A DNA stretch of 64,000 nt, from contig JACRLG010000001.1 in assembly GCA_016235345.1 (NCBI GenBank), forward strand, positions 62,001 to 126,000, given 5' to 3'. This stretch comes from Deltaproteobacteria bacterium (GTDB lineage Bacteria > Desulfobacterota > Desulfobacteria > Desulfobacterales > Desulfatibacillaceae). Within the stretch, counting starts at the first letter, position 1, and each line of letters starts with the position of its first letter. A model generated the notes under the pieces. It saw nothing but the letters and a program-made list of their open reading frames with translations, made no database searches and was not told the origin of the DNA. The position numbers and the translations under genes are program-made. This document shows positions 35,984 through 43,516 of this stretch, piece by piece.

Positions 35984-36337
35984 TCAGAGGTTTCCGTACT
36001 TCGCGATAAAATCCTCCTCGCTCATCACCAGGAGCAGAATGGCTTCGATTATCCCCACCACAGCCGGAATCCCGGTCCAGAAAAAGGCGAGGTAGAGGAT
36101 TCCCCAGCCGGTCTGGCCCAGGTAGAACTTGTGCGCGCCGATGACGCCCAGAAAAAAGGCGAAGAGTATCGCCGCCAGCCTGTTTTTGCCGTTGGGGGCC
36201 GTTTGCCCCAGGCCGCCCCCGAAGGGCGGCGGAAACTGCCGGACCCCGCACTTGGGGCAGATTTCGGCCCTGGCCTTGATTATCTCGCCACATTCCGTGC
36301 AGTATTTTTCGTCGCTTGCCTTGGGGATGGATGACAT
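35984..36337 (-). CDS. TM2-domain protein with zinc ribbon
   Basis: A 117-residue protein. The N-terminal zinc ribbon 'CTECGEIIKARAEICPKCG' is followed by a TM2 domain (about 52-105: 'LAAILFAFFLGVIGAHKFYL' then a second helix after 'GILYLAFFWTGIPAVVGIIE'). It is an inner-membrane protein of unknown function. GGGAG precedes the ATG. Confidence 0.85.
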   Translation of the reverse strand: MSSIPKASDEKYCTECGEIIKARAEICPKCGVRQFPPPFGGGLGQTAPNGKNRLAAILFAFFLGVIGAHKFYLGQTGWGILYLAFFWTGIPAVVGIIEAILLLVMSEEDFIAKYGNL

Positions 36338-36510
36338 TTAAGGCTCCCTTTTTTACCGTTGACCCCCCGCGCGAAAATTTCACGGGGCGGATTTTTTCGG
36401 ATCATCCGCAATCAAACCGAATGAAAACCATACCATATAATCTGCCCGTTCGGCAAGGCGGGCCGGAATTTTCGGAAGGCGGAAATTTTGCATGGGGCCG
36501 CGTTTGCGGC

Positions 36511-36783
36511 CTAGGACCGGCCTGAAGGGCTGTTTTCCGGCGGGTTGGGCGAGGCTTCGGGCAGGGAGTAGAAAACGAGCTCCCATTCCTGGGAGCCGGT
36601 GTCGTGGCGGAGAATGTAAAGGCCCCCGTCGTCTGCGAGAACCTTGAAGTAGCGGTGATCCGGCGCAAGCCAGGCATCCAGGATTTCAGCCACCGTGCGC
36701 CTTGCTCCCCCCAAGGAAAAGGAGACCGGCGTCTCCTCGCCCCTGGAATGGGCCGTGCAGGTTACGTTGACGATTTCCATCAT
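36511..36783 (-). CDS. Small hypothetical protein
   Basis: A 90-residue soluble protein I cannot assign. 'VAEILDAWLAPDHRYFKVLA' and 'GGLYILRHDTGSQEWELVFY' look like a small beta-rich fold. No signal or membrane segment. It stands alone on the minus strand between the TM2 gene and HicBA. Confidence 0.5.
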   Translation of the reverse strand: MMEIVNVTCTAHSRGEETPVSFSLGGARRTVAEILDAWLAPDHRYFKVLADDGGLYILRHDTGSQEWELVFYSLPEASPNPPENSPSGRS

Positions 36784-36825
36784 CCGGTTTTCTTTCAGGA
36801 GCGGCTGTGAAATTCCAATCGGACA

Positions 36826-37050
36826 CTATTTGTGTTTGAGCATTTCATCCAGTGCAATACCGATGTCTTTTGATATCTGGCGCAGCAGGATGGGGGAGAT
36901 GTCGCGGCCCTGGTGAAACGGAACGGTTGTGGAGCGTCCCTGGGAGTCGCGGAACTGTTTGTGCGACCCCCTCTGGCGGACTTCGGTGAAGCCGAGTCTT
37001 AGAAGGATGGCGATGACTTCATGGGGTTTGAGAATCGGAACAGTTCCCAT
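36826..37050 (-). CDS. hicA: HicA-type mRNA interferase toxin
   Basis: A 74-residue dsRBD-like protein. The catalytic His lies in 'RQRGSHKQFRDSQGRSTTVP', and 'LKPHEVIAILLRLGFTEV' is the usual N-terminus. HicA cleaves mRNA and is neutralised by HicB, whose gene ends 3 bp upstream. The order here is antitoxin first. Confidence 0.9.
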   Translation of the reverse strand: MGTVPILKPHEVIAILLRLGFTEVRQRGSHKQFRDSQGRSTTVPFHQGRDISPILLRQISKDIGIALDEMLKHK

Positions 37051-37053
37051 GAG

Positions 37054-37263
37054 TCATGCCATTACCACGTTCTGAACTCCGATAAACTCGCATTCCAGCA
37101 CGGGTTCGCCGTCTTCGAGAAGCATTGAAATCACTTCGTGAAGGTTGCGGCGCAGCTCATCCAGGGATTCCCCCTGGGCGTGCGCGCCGGGAAATCCCGG
37201 CACAAAACCCACATAGAGGCCTGTTTGCGGGCAACGCTCGATTATCGCCGAGTAGTTTTTCAT
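37054..37263 (-). CDS. hicB: HicB-type antitoxin
   Basis: A 69-residue partial-RNase-H-fold protein: 'YSAIIERCPQTGLYVGFVPG' followed by 'GESLDELRRNLHEVISMLLE'. This is the short HicB form without an obvious DNA-binding domain after the core. The start at 37263 is chosen because the family begins there; the frame is open 117 bp further up. Confidence 0.88.
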   Translation of the reverse strand: MKNYSAIIERCPQTGLYVGFVPGFPGAHAQGESLDELRRNLHEVISMLLEDGEPVLECEFIGVQNVVMA

Positions 37264-37400
37264 TTTGCCCTGCCAGGTTAAAAAGATATCGGTGTCATCA
37301 TTTTGCCCCAAAAATCCGAATCGGAGACTGACGTTCAGTTCCGTTGATATTTTTTTACCACACATCAGGGCAGGGCGCAACGATCGGGCGGAAAAGCAGA

Positions 37401-37433
37401 CAGGGGCGACCGGCTGGCCGCCCCTGCTTTTTT
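37401..37433 (-). terminator. Hairpin terminator (possibly bidirectional)
   Basis: CAGGGGCG ... CGCCCCTG with T-rich flanks on both sides, between the end of the helical-protein gene and hicB. Confidence 0.6.
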
Positions 37434-37476
37434 GACGCGGACATCACCTGCCCGTTAACACCTCGAACCGGCCTGC

Positions 37477-37758
37477 TCAGTAGTTTTCCTTCTCCTCCAC
37501 CACGCCCTCGGCCTTGTCCAGGATTTCCGTGGCGATCTTGTCCACCTCGTTGTTGACCTTTCTTATGACGTCGTAGATGGCCCCTATGGTCTGATCCTGG
37601 AGCTTCCCGGCAGACTTGGCCGATGACTCCAGGGGCTCGATTTTTTCCAGGGCCGAAAAGGGGAGCTTCGCGATGGCCTTGTGGATTTCCTCAACAGAGG
37701 TCGCGCCCTTGTTCACAACGTCTATCACCAAATCCTTCAAGCCTCTCAAGCGGTTCAT
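37477..37758 (-). CDS. Small helical protein associated with the hydrolase gene
   Basis: A 93-residue, charged, all-helical protein ('RLRGLKDLVIDVVNKGATSV', 'DQTIGAIYDVIRKVNNEVDK') without Cys or membrane segments. It lies 18 bp downstream of the alpha/beta-hydrolase gene. My recollection is that a similar helical segment is fused to the N-terminus of some related hydrolases, which would make this a split-off partner; I am not sure. Function unknown. Confidence 0.6.
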   Translation of the reverse strand: MNRLRGLKDLVIDVVNKGATSVEEIHKAIAKLPFSALEKIEPLESSAKSAGKLQDQTIGAIYDVIRKVNNEVDKIATEILDKAEGVVEEKENY

Positions 37759-37776
37759 GGCTGCTCCTTATGGTGT

Positions 37777-38850
37777 TTACGGTTGGGGGTTCGATTCTTC
37801 CAGGCACCAGGCTTTTATCTGCTCATATACCTTGGGGTGGGCGGCCAGGGCGAAATGGTGAAGGCCCGGAAAGACCACCTGGTTTTCCGCCTCGAAAACC
37901 GGGGCGTTTTTGACTCCGGAGGCAGGCGGCACGGCGCTGGGTATGCGCACCAGAATGTCGCCTATGGCCTTGGTGACCGGGTGGTCCGGGTCGCGGTTCA
38001 GGGTCCCGGCCACGGTGTAGTGGCGGGCGTGGGGCAAAAGCTCAGCCTTTTGGCGGCGGTTCTTCAAAAGCTCGTCAGGATCGTGCCCCTTCCACTCCTC
38101 GTCTATCACGTATCCGAAGCGCAAATCCTTGATGGCGGCGCTTCTTAAGTTGATGAGGTCCGCAACCACCCAGGTGTAGGCGGTGGGCACGGCCTTTAAA
38201 AGCCACGTGAAGGTGTTGCCCACTTTTTCCAGGGGGGCTCCCAGGTGGGGCGAGCCCAGGTAGAAAACCCGGCTTACGGCGCGGGTCCAGGCCGAGCCCT
38301 TTTCGATTCCGTAATGGCAGGCGCTTCGAATTATAAGCCCGCCCATGCTGTGGCCTATCAGCACGATCTCGGAGATTTTTCCGGGCCAGACGGAGAAAAG
38401 CTCCTCCATCATGCGGTTGAACTCCCTGCCGTTTTCCGAGATGTGAAGACCCGTATTATACCTCAAATAAAAGGGAGTGTATCCCAAATCTTTTTTAAGA
38501 AGCGTTCCGTAGTCGGTTTCCGGCTCGCCTGGAAAACCGAACAGGACCTCGTTGCAGCAGAGGCCATGAACCATTACAACGACCTTTTCCCCGGCGTCCG
38601 GGTGGGCCGCGCGGACGCCGCGCCACGAAAGGGAAAGGGGCTCGCCCTTGTGGTAAAAGGCCATTTTCTGGGAAAGGCCGTTATTCCTGGCCGAGAGATA
38701 ATCCCCCGCAATTCCATTCACCACCCCCTGGCCAAGGTCAGCCGAAGCCTTGAAAATGCCGCCCATCCTTTCGAAGAAGCGGTTCATTTTCCGCCACGGG
38801 CTTTCCACAGGCTCCGCACTCCGCCCGACCACACAGCATTGATCATCCAT
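37777..38850 (-). CDS. Alpha/beta hydrolase (lipase/esterase, PGAP1-like)
   Basis: A 357-residue protein from the ATG at 38850, which has AAGGAG eight bases upstream. 'VVVMVHGLCCNEVLF' is the oxyanion strand, 'EIVLIGHSMGGLIIRSACHY' the nucleophile elbow (GHSMGG), with a C-terminal His in 'PGLHHFALAAHPKVY'. It probably acts on lipid esters or a polyester. It is the second gene of a three-gene unit and overlaps the upstream 63-codon ORF in another frame. Confidence 0.85.
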   Translation of the reverse strand: MDDQCCVVGRSAEPVESPWRKMNRFFERMGGIFKASADLGQGVVNGIAGDYLSARNNGLSQKMAFYHKGEPLSLSWRGVRAAHPDAGEKVVVMVHGLCCNEVLFGFPGEPETDYGTLLKKDLGYTPFYLRYNTGLHISENGREFNRMMEELFSVWPGKISEIVLIGHSMGGLIIRSACHYGIEKGSAWTRAVSRVFYLGSPHLGAPLEKVGNTFTWLLKAVPTAYTWVVADLINLRSAAIKDLRFGYVIDEEWKGHDPDELLKNRRQKAELLPHARHYTVAGTLNRDPDHPVTKAIGDILVRIPSAVPPASGVKNAPVFEAENQVVFPGLHHFALAAHPKVYEQIKAWCLEESNPQP

Positions 38851-38975
38851 GATTCCATCTCCTTGCCCGCTGTGGCGTCCATCAAGGTGAAATCCCTCAC
38901 AAAAAGCGCCGGTTGTGCGGTGAACCTGGTTCCGGCTGCTGCGGACCTTGTTTTTCTGGTTCTGCACGGTGTCAT
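38784..38975 (-). CDS. Small basic ORF overlapping the hydrolase start
   Basis: 63 codons with a near-perfect ribosome site (AAGGAGGA, six bases before ATG) and a good promoter 50-85 bp upstream. The product starts 'MTPCRTRKTRSAAAG', basic, then 'PALFVRDFTLMDATAGKEME'. Its last 67 bp overlap the hydrolase gene in a different frame. It is either a real leader gene coupled to the hydrolase or the true hydrolase N-terminus separated by a frameshift. No homologue recognised. Confidence 0.5.
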   Translation of the reverse strand: MTPCRTRKTRSAAAGTRFTAQPALFVRDFTLMDATAGKEMESWMINAVWSGGVRSLWKARGGK

Positions 38976-39031
38976 GGCGGCTCCTCCTTGTTGTTTTTCT
39001 CAAGGGCCAAATTTTCCGCCCTTTTGGAAAG

Positions 39032-39060
39032 ACCATAAGACACGCAAATTTATTTGTCAA
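39032..39060 (-). promoter_or_regulatory. Sigma-70 promoter of the hydrolase unit
   Basis: On the minus strand: TTGACA, 17-bp spacer, TATGGT. It lies next to the palindrome TCAAAATATTTTGA (39070-39083). Confidence 0.7.
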
Positions 39061-39069
39061 GAAAAATAA

Positions 39070-39141
39070 TCAAAATATTTTGACATTAATTTTTGCGCAG
39101 AAAATTTATGCTCTTTTTTTATGCTCAAAATATTTGAGCAT
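39070..39141. promoter_or_regulatory. Two related palindromes between divergent promoters
   Basis: TCAAAATATTTTGA at 39070-39083 and ATGCTCAAA-ATA-TTTGAGCAT at 39121-39141 share the TCAAAATATTTGA core. One adjoins the leftward promoter and the other the rightward promoter, as expected for operators of a shared regulator, probably the small protein encoded at 39199. Confidence 0.65.
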
Positions 39142-39147
39142 TAAATA

Positions 39148-39176
39148 TTGACAAAAAGGATCGGGCGTTGTATTTT
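39148..39176 (+). promoter_or_regulatory. Sigma-70 promoter of the 69-residue protein gene
   Basis: TTGACA at 39148-39153, 17-bp spacer, TATTTT at 39171-39176. The start codon follows 22 bases later, after AAGGAGG. Confidence 0.8.
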
Positions 39177-39198
39177 GTAATCAAGGAGGAAAAGAAAA

Positions 39199-39408
39199 AT
39201 GGCGATAAGGCGAGCTGACGAAAACAAGGACGAGAAGACCACTATACTTCGGGTGACCATTCCCAAGAGGCTTTTGGACGAGATACGGGAAACCCGGAGG
39301 GCCTGCTCGAAACAGGGCTTTGTGTTCGACATAAAGCCCGACGTGGAACAGGCCCTGGAACGGGCGCTCTTCGAGGCCAAAAAGGCCCTGGGCGCGGCAG
39401 GCGGCTAG
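39199..39408 (+). CDS. Small ribbon-helix-helix-like protein, putative autoregulator
   Basis: A 69-residue protein with AAGGAGG before the ATG. 'TTILRVTIPKRLLDEIRETR' fits the strand and first helix of a ribbon-helix-helix DNA-binding dimer, followed by a second helix ('DVEQALERALFEAKKAL'). It is transcribed away from the hydrolase unit across a region with two related palindromes, so it may repress both promoters. The fold assignment is by eye. Confidence 0.6.
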   Translation: MAIRRADENKDEKTTILRVTIPKRLLDEIRETRRACSKQGFVFDIKPDVEQALERALFEAKKALGAAGG

Positions 39409-39465
39409 ACGGGGAAGCCCCGGCGCTTTCCCAGCCGGGTTGTGATCAAAAACATGGACCACTAT

Positions 39466-39502
39466 GCGCCATCCCCCTGGTTCCTTACCAGGGGGATGGC
39501 GC
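39466..39502 (+). terminator. Perfect 15-bp hairpin
   Basis: GCGCCATCCCCCTGG-TTCCTTA-CCAGGGGGATGGCGC. It lies 58 bp after the small regulator gene and probably ends its transcript, though the T tract is weak. Confidence 0.6.
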
Positions 39503-39568
39503 TGTTTGCCGACTTCATATTGTTAAGGAAAATATTATTGTTTCAAACTCCAATTTGGATGAAACATA

Positions 39569-40006
39569 ATGAAAACAGCCAAAACAATTGTATATCTAAC
39601 TGTTGTTTCTATTTTTGCTGTTATTGTTTCGGTTGCTTATTGCGATGAATATTCAAATAAGACAAGACAAGATGATAAAAAATTTGGCCTTACTATAGAA
39701 CAAGATGTTGTTGAAACAGATAAAGAAGGCGATACATCTTCCAATGAAAGATGGGAGCACATACAAAATCAATTAAGATACGTAAAAATTGGAATGAAAA
39801 AAACTGAAGTTATTGAACTATTGGGATATCCAGATGGAATTGAATATACCCCGTCAAATATCATGCAATATTCAGCAGATGATAATATTTTAGGAAATCG
39901 ACATCTATCTGTTCCAATGCATATTAATATTGTTTTAGATGACGATAACAAAGTAATTGAAATACGGAAAAACGCTTTTCTTTATGGCCCGCAGCCTGAT
40001 TGTTGA
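39569..40006 (+). CDS. AT-rich secreted protein with SmpA/BamE-like motif
   Basis: A 145-residue protein with an N-terminal signal peptide (about 1-25, no proper lipobox). 'VKIGMKKTEVIELLGYPDGI' resembles the SmpA/OmlA (BamE-like) motif found in many small envelope proteins. Its base composition is far more AT-rich than the surrounding genes, so it was probably acquired. Function unknown. Confidence 0.6.
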   Translation: MKTAKTIVYLTVVSIFAVIVSVAYCDEYSNKTRQDDKKFGLTIEQDVVETDKEGDTSSNERWEHIQNQLRYVKIGMKKTEVIELLGYPDGIEYTPSNIMQYSADDNILGNRHLSVPMHINIVLDDDNKVIEIRKNAFLYGPQPDC

Positions 40007-40061
40007 AGTTTAAGAATTGCCAAGGCATTAATGCATGGAATGAGTCAAAAAGGTGAGAACT

Positions 40062-40655
40062 GTGAGAAAAAAAACTGTAAATCTAAAAATTGTATGTTAT
40101 ATTATAATGATAATGTTTATTTTTCAGTTGTCAAACTATAATATTGATATTGTAAATAGCGGTGAGCCACAAGCTAAGCCTGTAATTAAAAAAATGCCAA
40201 CCAGCGAAATATTTAAAAAACTTGGTACTATTTTATCAGATAGTAATGTAATTGTTGAAATTTTTGATGCTAACTCAGTTATTTTAAACCAAGCCAACAA
40301 AAAAATTTTTATCACACAGCTTAAAAAAATTGCATTAATGAAAGATATTGAAATTATATTTGATCCGGTTGGACATTATGGTCCACCTCTTATTATGCCA
40401 GATACAGGCGTTAATATATATAAAAAGAATAATAAAGATAAGAAAATGATACAAATTTTATATTTTTCTGGACCGATTTCTAAAAATGAATCAGAAGAAG
40501 GAACAGAGTGTATTTTTTTCTCAACATTATACATTGATACAAAACAAATCCCAGGTTTTATTATTTCCATTTGGGGCAAGGATGCTCATAATTTCATTTC
40601 CGAAATTAGGGCAATCTATAACAAGCAGCAGGCCGCTTCATTAAAAAAGCGCTGA
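40062..40655 (+). CDS. AT-rich hypothetical exported protein
   Basis: A 197-residue protein I do not recognise. GTG at 40062 is preferred (AAGGTGAG upstream); another GTG lies nine bases before. One hydrophobic segment near the N-terminus ('IVCYIIMIMFIFQL') is a signal or anchor; the rest is soluble and Lys/Ile-rich. It follows the SmpA-like gene by about 55 bp and has the same AT-rich composition, so the two form one foreign block. Confidence 0.55.
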   Translation: MRKKTVNLKIVCYIIMIMFIFQLSNYNIDIVNSGEPQAKPVIKKMPTSEIFKKLGTILSDSNVIVEIFDANSVILNQANKKIFITQLKKIALMKDIEIIFDPVGHYGPPLIMPDTGVNIYKKNNKDKKMIQILYFSGPISKNESEEGTECIFFSTLYIDTKQIPGFIISIWGKDAHNFISEIRAIYNKQQAASLKKR

Positions 40656-40766
40656 GTTTCCATATTTTATCGTAATGCAACAGGCCGTCATCTCACCTCG
40701 AAATCGACCTTGCGGTCTGCCGGGATGGCGGCTGAGATTTTTATGCCCGCTTTACAAATGCTCAAT

Positions 40767-40786
40767 TTGGGTATAAATTGACCCAA
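40767..40786. promoter_or_regulatory. TTGGGT/TGACCCAA dyad upstream of the sigma-54 activator gene
   Basis: TTGGGT-ATAAAT-TGACCCAA. The same half-sites recur three times after the activator gene, before the hydrocarbon operon. Likely a binding site of the activator, here allowing autoregulation. Confidence 0.6.
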
Positions 40787-40883
40787 TATGGCCGAAAAAG
40801 TCCCGGATCGTCCTTTTTGCGACCCAATCCGGCAGGCCGTCCCTGTTCCCAACCCGTCTTCCCTTCCCGGAAAAGAGGCGTTC

Positions 40884-42755
40884 ATGTCACCAACCGACCC
40901 CAAGTACGTCCTGGCCGAACACCTCAATATACTTGCCGAGCAAAAGGGGAAGCTCGAGGAGAAGAGCAGGTTCTTCGAGGCCCTTCTGCGCGGGCTTCCG
41001 GGCATCTTCTACGTTTTCGACGAGAAGCTGAAACTGGTCCTCTGGAACGAAAACGCAGAAGCCGTCACGGGCTACAGCCAGGACGATCTCAAGCAGGACG
41101 ACCTTCTGGAAATGATCACCGAGGCCGACCGCCGCACGGTCCTCCGGGCCATAAGGGGGGCCTTCGCCACGGGTTTCGGGGTCACCGAGGCCCGCATGAC
41201 CACCAAGGACGGGCGGGCCATTCCGTATTTTTTCACCGGCCAGAGCACCCGCATCGACGACAAGGCCTACCTTGTGGGCATGGGCCTGGATATGAGCCCG
41301 GTGAAGCAGGCCGAAAGCGCCTTGAAGGAAAGCGAGGCCCTTTATCATCTTTTCGCCGAGCGCATGACCGAGGGCGTGATGCTCTTCACCGGCCCGAAAA
41401 TCCTTTTCGTGAACCGGGCCTTTTGCGACATGTGCGGCTATGAAAGCATGGAAGAGCTGATGAAGGTGAAGCCCCTGGACCTTGCCGCCGAAAGCTACAC
41501 CATATACTTCCGGGAGCTTTACGACGCCCTGGCGGCGGGGCTTGCCCAGGAGCGCTTTTTCCAGGCCCGCTGGAAGAAAAAGGACGGCGCGGAAATCTGG
41601 GTGGAGGGCAGGGGAAACCGCATCTTCTGGAAGGAAAAGCCAAGCATCATCATAACCGTGCGGGACATCACCGAGGCCAAGGAAAAAGAGCTTTCCATGA
41701 AGGAGGAGGCCGAGCAGCTCCGGCGTGAAAACGTCAATCTGCGAAGCTCGATCAAGGACCGCTACAAGTTCGGCGACATAATCGGCAAAAGCCCCGCCAT
41801 GCAGAAGGTTTACGAGCTGGTGCTTAACGCCGCAGCCACCTCCGCCAACGTCATAATATACGGTGAGTCCGGCACGGGCAAGGAGCTTGTGGCGCGCGCC
41901 ATTCATCTCATGAGCAGCCGCAGCAAGAACGATTTCGTGCCCGTGAACTGCGCGGCCATTCCCGAAAACCTTCTGGAAAGCGAGTTTTTCGGCCACAAGA
42001 AGGGGGCCTTCACCGGCGCCCACACCGACAAGCACGGGTTTTTGGACCTTGCCGACGCGGGCACCCTTTTTCTGGACGAGGTGGGCGAGCTTACCCCGGT
42101 CCTCCAGGTGAAGCTCCTGCGGGCAATTGAGGGCGGCGGCTACACCCCGGTGGGGTCCAACGCCACCAAGACCTCCAATTTCAGGATCATCGCCGCCACC
42201 AACCGGAACCTCATGGACCTTTGCCGCAAGGGCCAGATGCGCGAGGACTTCTTCTTCAGAATCCACATAATCCCCATCACCATCCCGCCCCTTCGCCAGC
42301 GCAAGGACGACATACCGCTTCTGGTGGAGCATTTCCTTCGGGTCTACTCGCCCGATAAAAAATTCGTGCCCCTTCCGGGGCAGGTGATGGAGGCCCTTTC
42401 CAACTACGACTGGCCGGGCAACGTCCGGGAGCTTCAGAACGTGATCCAGCGCTACCTTACGGTGAAGCGCCTGGACTTCCTCACCCCCCAGGCCCTTGGC
42501 GGCCACTCCGGGCGGGGGGCCGAGCCTTCGCCAGCTCCTTCAGCATTCGCGCACAATCCTGCCGCCAACCCCGCGTACTCCGGCGAGGACGAGGAAGGCC
42601 AGGTGGGCCTTAGGGACGCCACCCAGAGTGTGGAAAAGAACGTGATCCAGGAGGCCCTGGACCAGAACCGCTGGAACAAGTCCAGGACCGCCCTGGCCCT
42701 TGGAATTTCCCGAAAAACCCTTTTCCGCAAGATGCAGCAGTTTGGGCTGATTTGA
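40884..42755 (+). CDS. PAS-PAS-AAA+-Fis sigma-54-dependent transcriptional activator
   Basis: A 623-residue protein from the ATG at 40884 (AGAGG five bases upstream); the ATG at 40788 lies against the dyad and has no ribosome site. Two PAS domains (about 25-135 and 150-265) would sense a small molecule or redox state. The AAA+ domain (about 310-545) has 'GESGTGKE' and the sigma-54 contact loop 'GAFTGA'. The C-terminal Fis-type helix-turn-helix is 'NKSRTALALGISRKTLFRKM'. It should open the -24/-12 promoter at 42982 and so switch on the glycyl radical enzyme operon. The hydrocarbon itself or a derivative may be the ligand, which is inference. Confidence 0.92.
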   Translation: MSPTDPKYVLAEHLNILAEQKGKLEEKSRFFEALLRGLPGIFYVFDEKLKLVLWNENAEAVTGYSQDDLKQDDLLEMITEADRRTVLRAIRGAFATGFGVTEARMTTKDGRAIPYFFTGQSTRIDDKAYLVGMGLDMSPVKQAESALKESEALYHLFAERMTEGVMLFTGPKILFVNRAFCDMCGYESMEELMKVKPLDLAAESYTIYFRELYDALAAGLAQERFFQARWKKKDGAEIWVEGRGNRIFWKEKPSIIITVRDITEAKEKELSMKEEAEQLRRENVNLRSSIKDRYKFGDIIGKSPAMQKVYELVLNAAATSANVIIYGESGTGKELVARAIHLMSSRSKNDFVPVNCAAIPENLLESEFFGHKKGAFTGAHTDKHGFLDLADAGTLFLDEVGELTPVLQVKLLRAIEGGGYTPVGSNATKTSNFRIIAATNRNLMDLCRKGQMREDFFFRIHIIPITIPPLRQRKDDIPLLVEHFLRVYSPDKKFVPLPGQVMEALSNYDWPGNVRELQNVIQRYLTVKRLDFLTPQALGGHSGRGAEPSPAPSAFAHNPAANPAYSGEDEEGQVGLRDATQSVEKNVIQEALDQNRWNKSRTALALGISRKTLFRKMQQFGLI

Positions 42756-42789
42756 CCCAAATTGGATACTTTGGGTCATCATGACCCAA
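42753..42789. promoter_or_regulatory. Triple TGACCCAA/TTGGGTCA half-sites (candidate enhancer)
   Basis: TGACCCAA (42753-42760), TTGGGTCA (42771-42778) and TGACCCAA (42782-42789). The last two form a perfect dyad with a 3-bp centre. They lie about 200 bp upstream of the -24/-12 promoter, the usual distance for an enhancer-binding protein. The first site overlaps the activator stop codon. Confidence 0.7.
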
Positions 42790-42981
42790 TTTGAGGCGTC
42801 CCGCCAATTATTTCAAGCTCTTAAGCCGTAGCGCGACCCGCTCCGGCCCCGTCTTTTTCGAATCATGAGTCAACTGCGCCCGCCTGCGCCCTGTCCGGGC
42901 GGGCGCGGGACGGTTTCCCGTCAAGGGCCTTTCCAGTTCAACATCCTGAAATAACAAGCATACCTTAAAAGCATCCTCCTT

Positions 42982-42997
42982 TGGCACTCATCTTGCT
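42982..42997 (+). promoter_or_regulatory. Sigma-54 (-24/-12) promoter
   Basis: TGGCAC-N5-TTGCT with exactly 10 bp between the invariant GG (42983-42984) and GC (42995-42996). Transcription should start near 43008. This is a close match to the RpoN consensus and sits between the activator gene and the operon. Confidence 0.85.
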
Positions 42998-43071
42998 CTA
43001 TCATGGATGAAAAGGACAATTGTCCATATTTTGCCGTTGCCCGAAAAGGGGCGCGCACATGGGAGGAACAA

Positions 43072-43482
43072 ATGGAAGAGGGCGGAAAAATCCGGGTTCT
43101 GATCGCAAAACCGGGCCTGGACGGCCATGAACGCGGCGCGCGCATCATCGCATACGGCCTTAGGGACGCGGGCTTCGAGGTCATCTACACGGGCCTTCGC
43201 CAGACGCCCCAGGAAATAGCCAGGGCCGCAGTTGAGGAAGACGCCGACGTGGTGGGGCTTTCCATTCTTTCGGGCGCGCACCTTTCCCTCACCCAAAAGG
43301 TGCTGGACCGCCTGAAAGACGCCAATGCGGGCGACATAATGGTGATCGTGGGCGGGGTCATACCGGATGCCGACGTGGAACCCCTGGAGAAAATGGGCGT
43401 GGCGGGAGTCTTCACCGCAGGAACGCCCATAACGGCGGTGGCGGAATTCATCAAGACAGAAATCGCCAAGAAATCGAAATGA
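43072..43482 (+). CDS. B12-binding subunit of a methylmalonyl-CoA mutase-type enzyme
   Basis: A 136-residue Rossmann-type cobalamin domain. The base-off motif DxHxxG is 'DGHERG' with His19 as cobalt ligand, followed by 'GLSILSGAH' (SxL) and 'VIVGGVIPDADV' (GG). The ATG at 43072 is chosen because GGGAGG precedes it and because the upstream ATG at 43003 would lie before the predicted transcript start. It pairs with the large subunit encoded 34 bp downstream. In alkane degraders such a mutase rearranges (1-methylalkyl)succinyl-CoA into (2-methylalkyl)malonyl-CoA. Confidence 0.9.
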   Translation: MEEGGKIRVLIAKPGLDGHERGARIIAYGLRDAGFEVIYTGLRQTPQEIARAAVEEDADVVGLSILSGAHLSLTQKVLDRLKDANAGDIMVIVGGVIPDADVEPLEKMGVAGVFTAGTPITAVAEFIKTEIAKKSK

Positions 43483-43516
43483 TACGGGGATAATCCCGAT
43501 AGGAGCTTACGCCCCC

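Noticed and set aside
40887-42506. 539-codon minus-strand ORF over the sigma-54 activator
   Set aside because: Antisense shadow in GC-rich DNA; the plus strand has all AAA+ motifs.
43003-43071. Longer N-terminus of the B12-binding subunit from ATG 43003
   Set aside because: It precedes the transcript start expected from the sigma-54 promoter and lacks a ribosome site.
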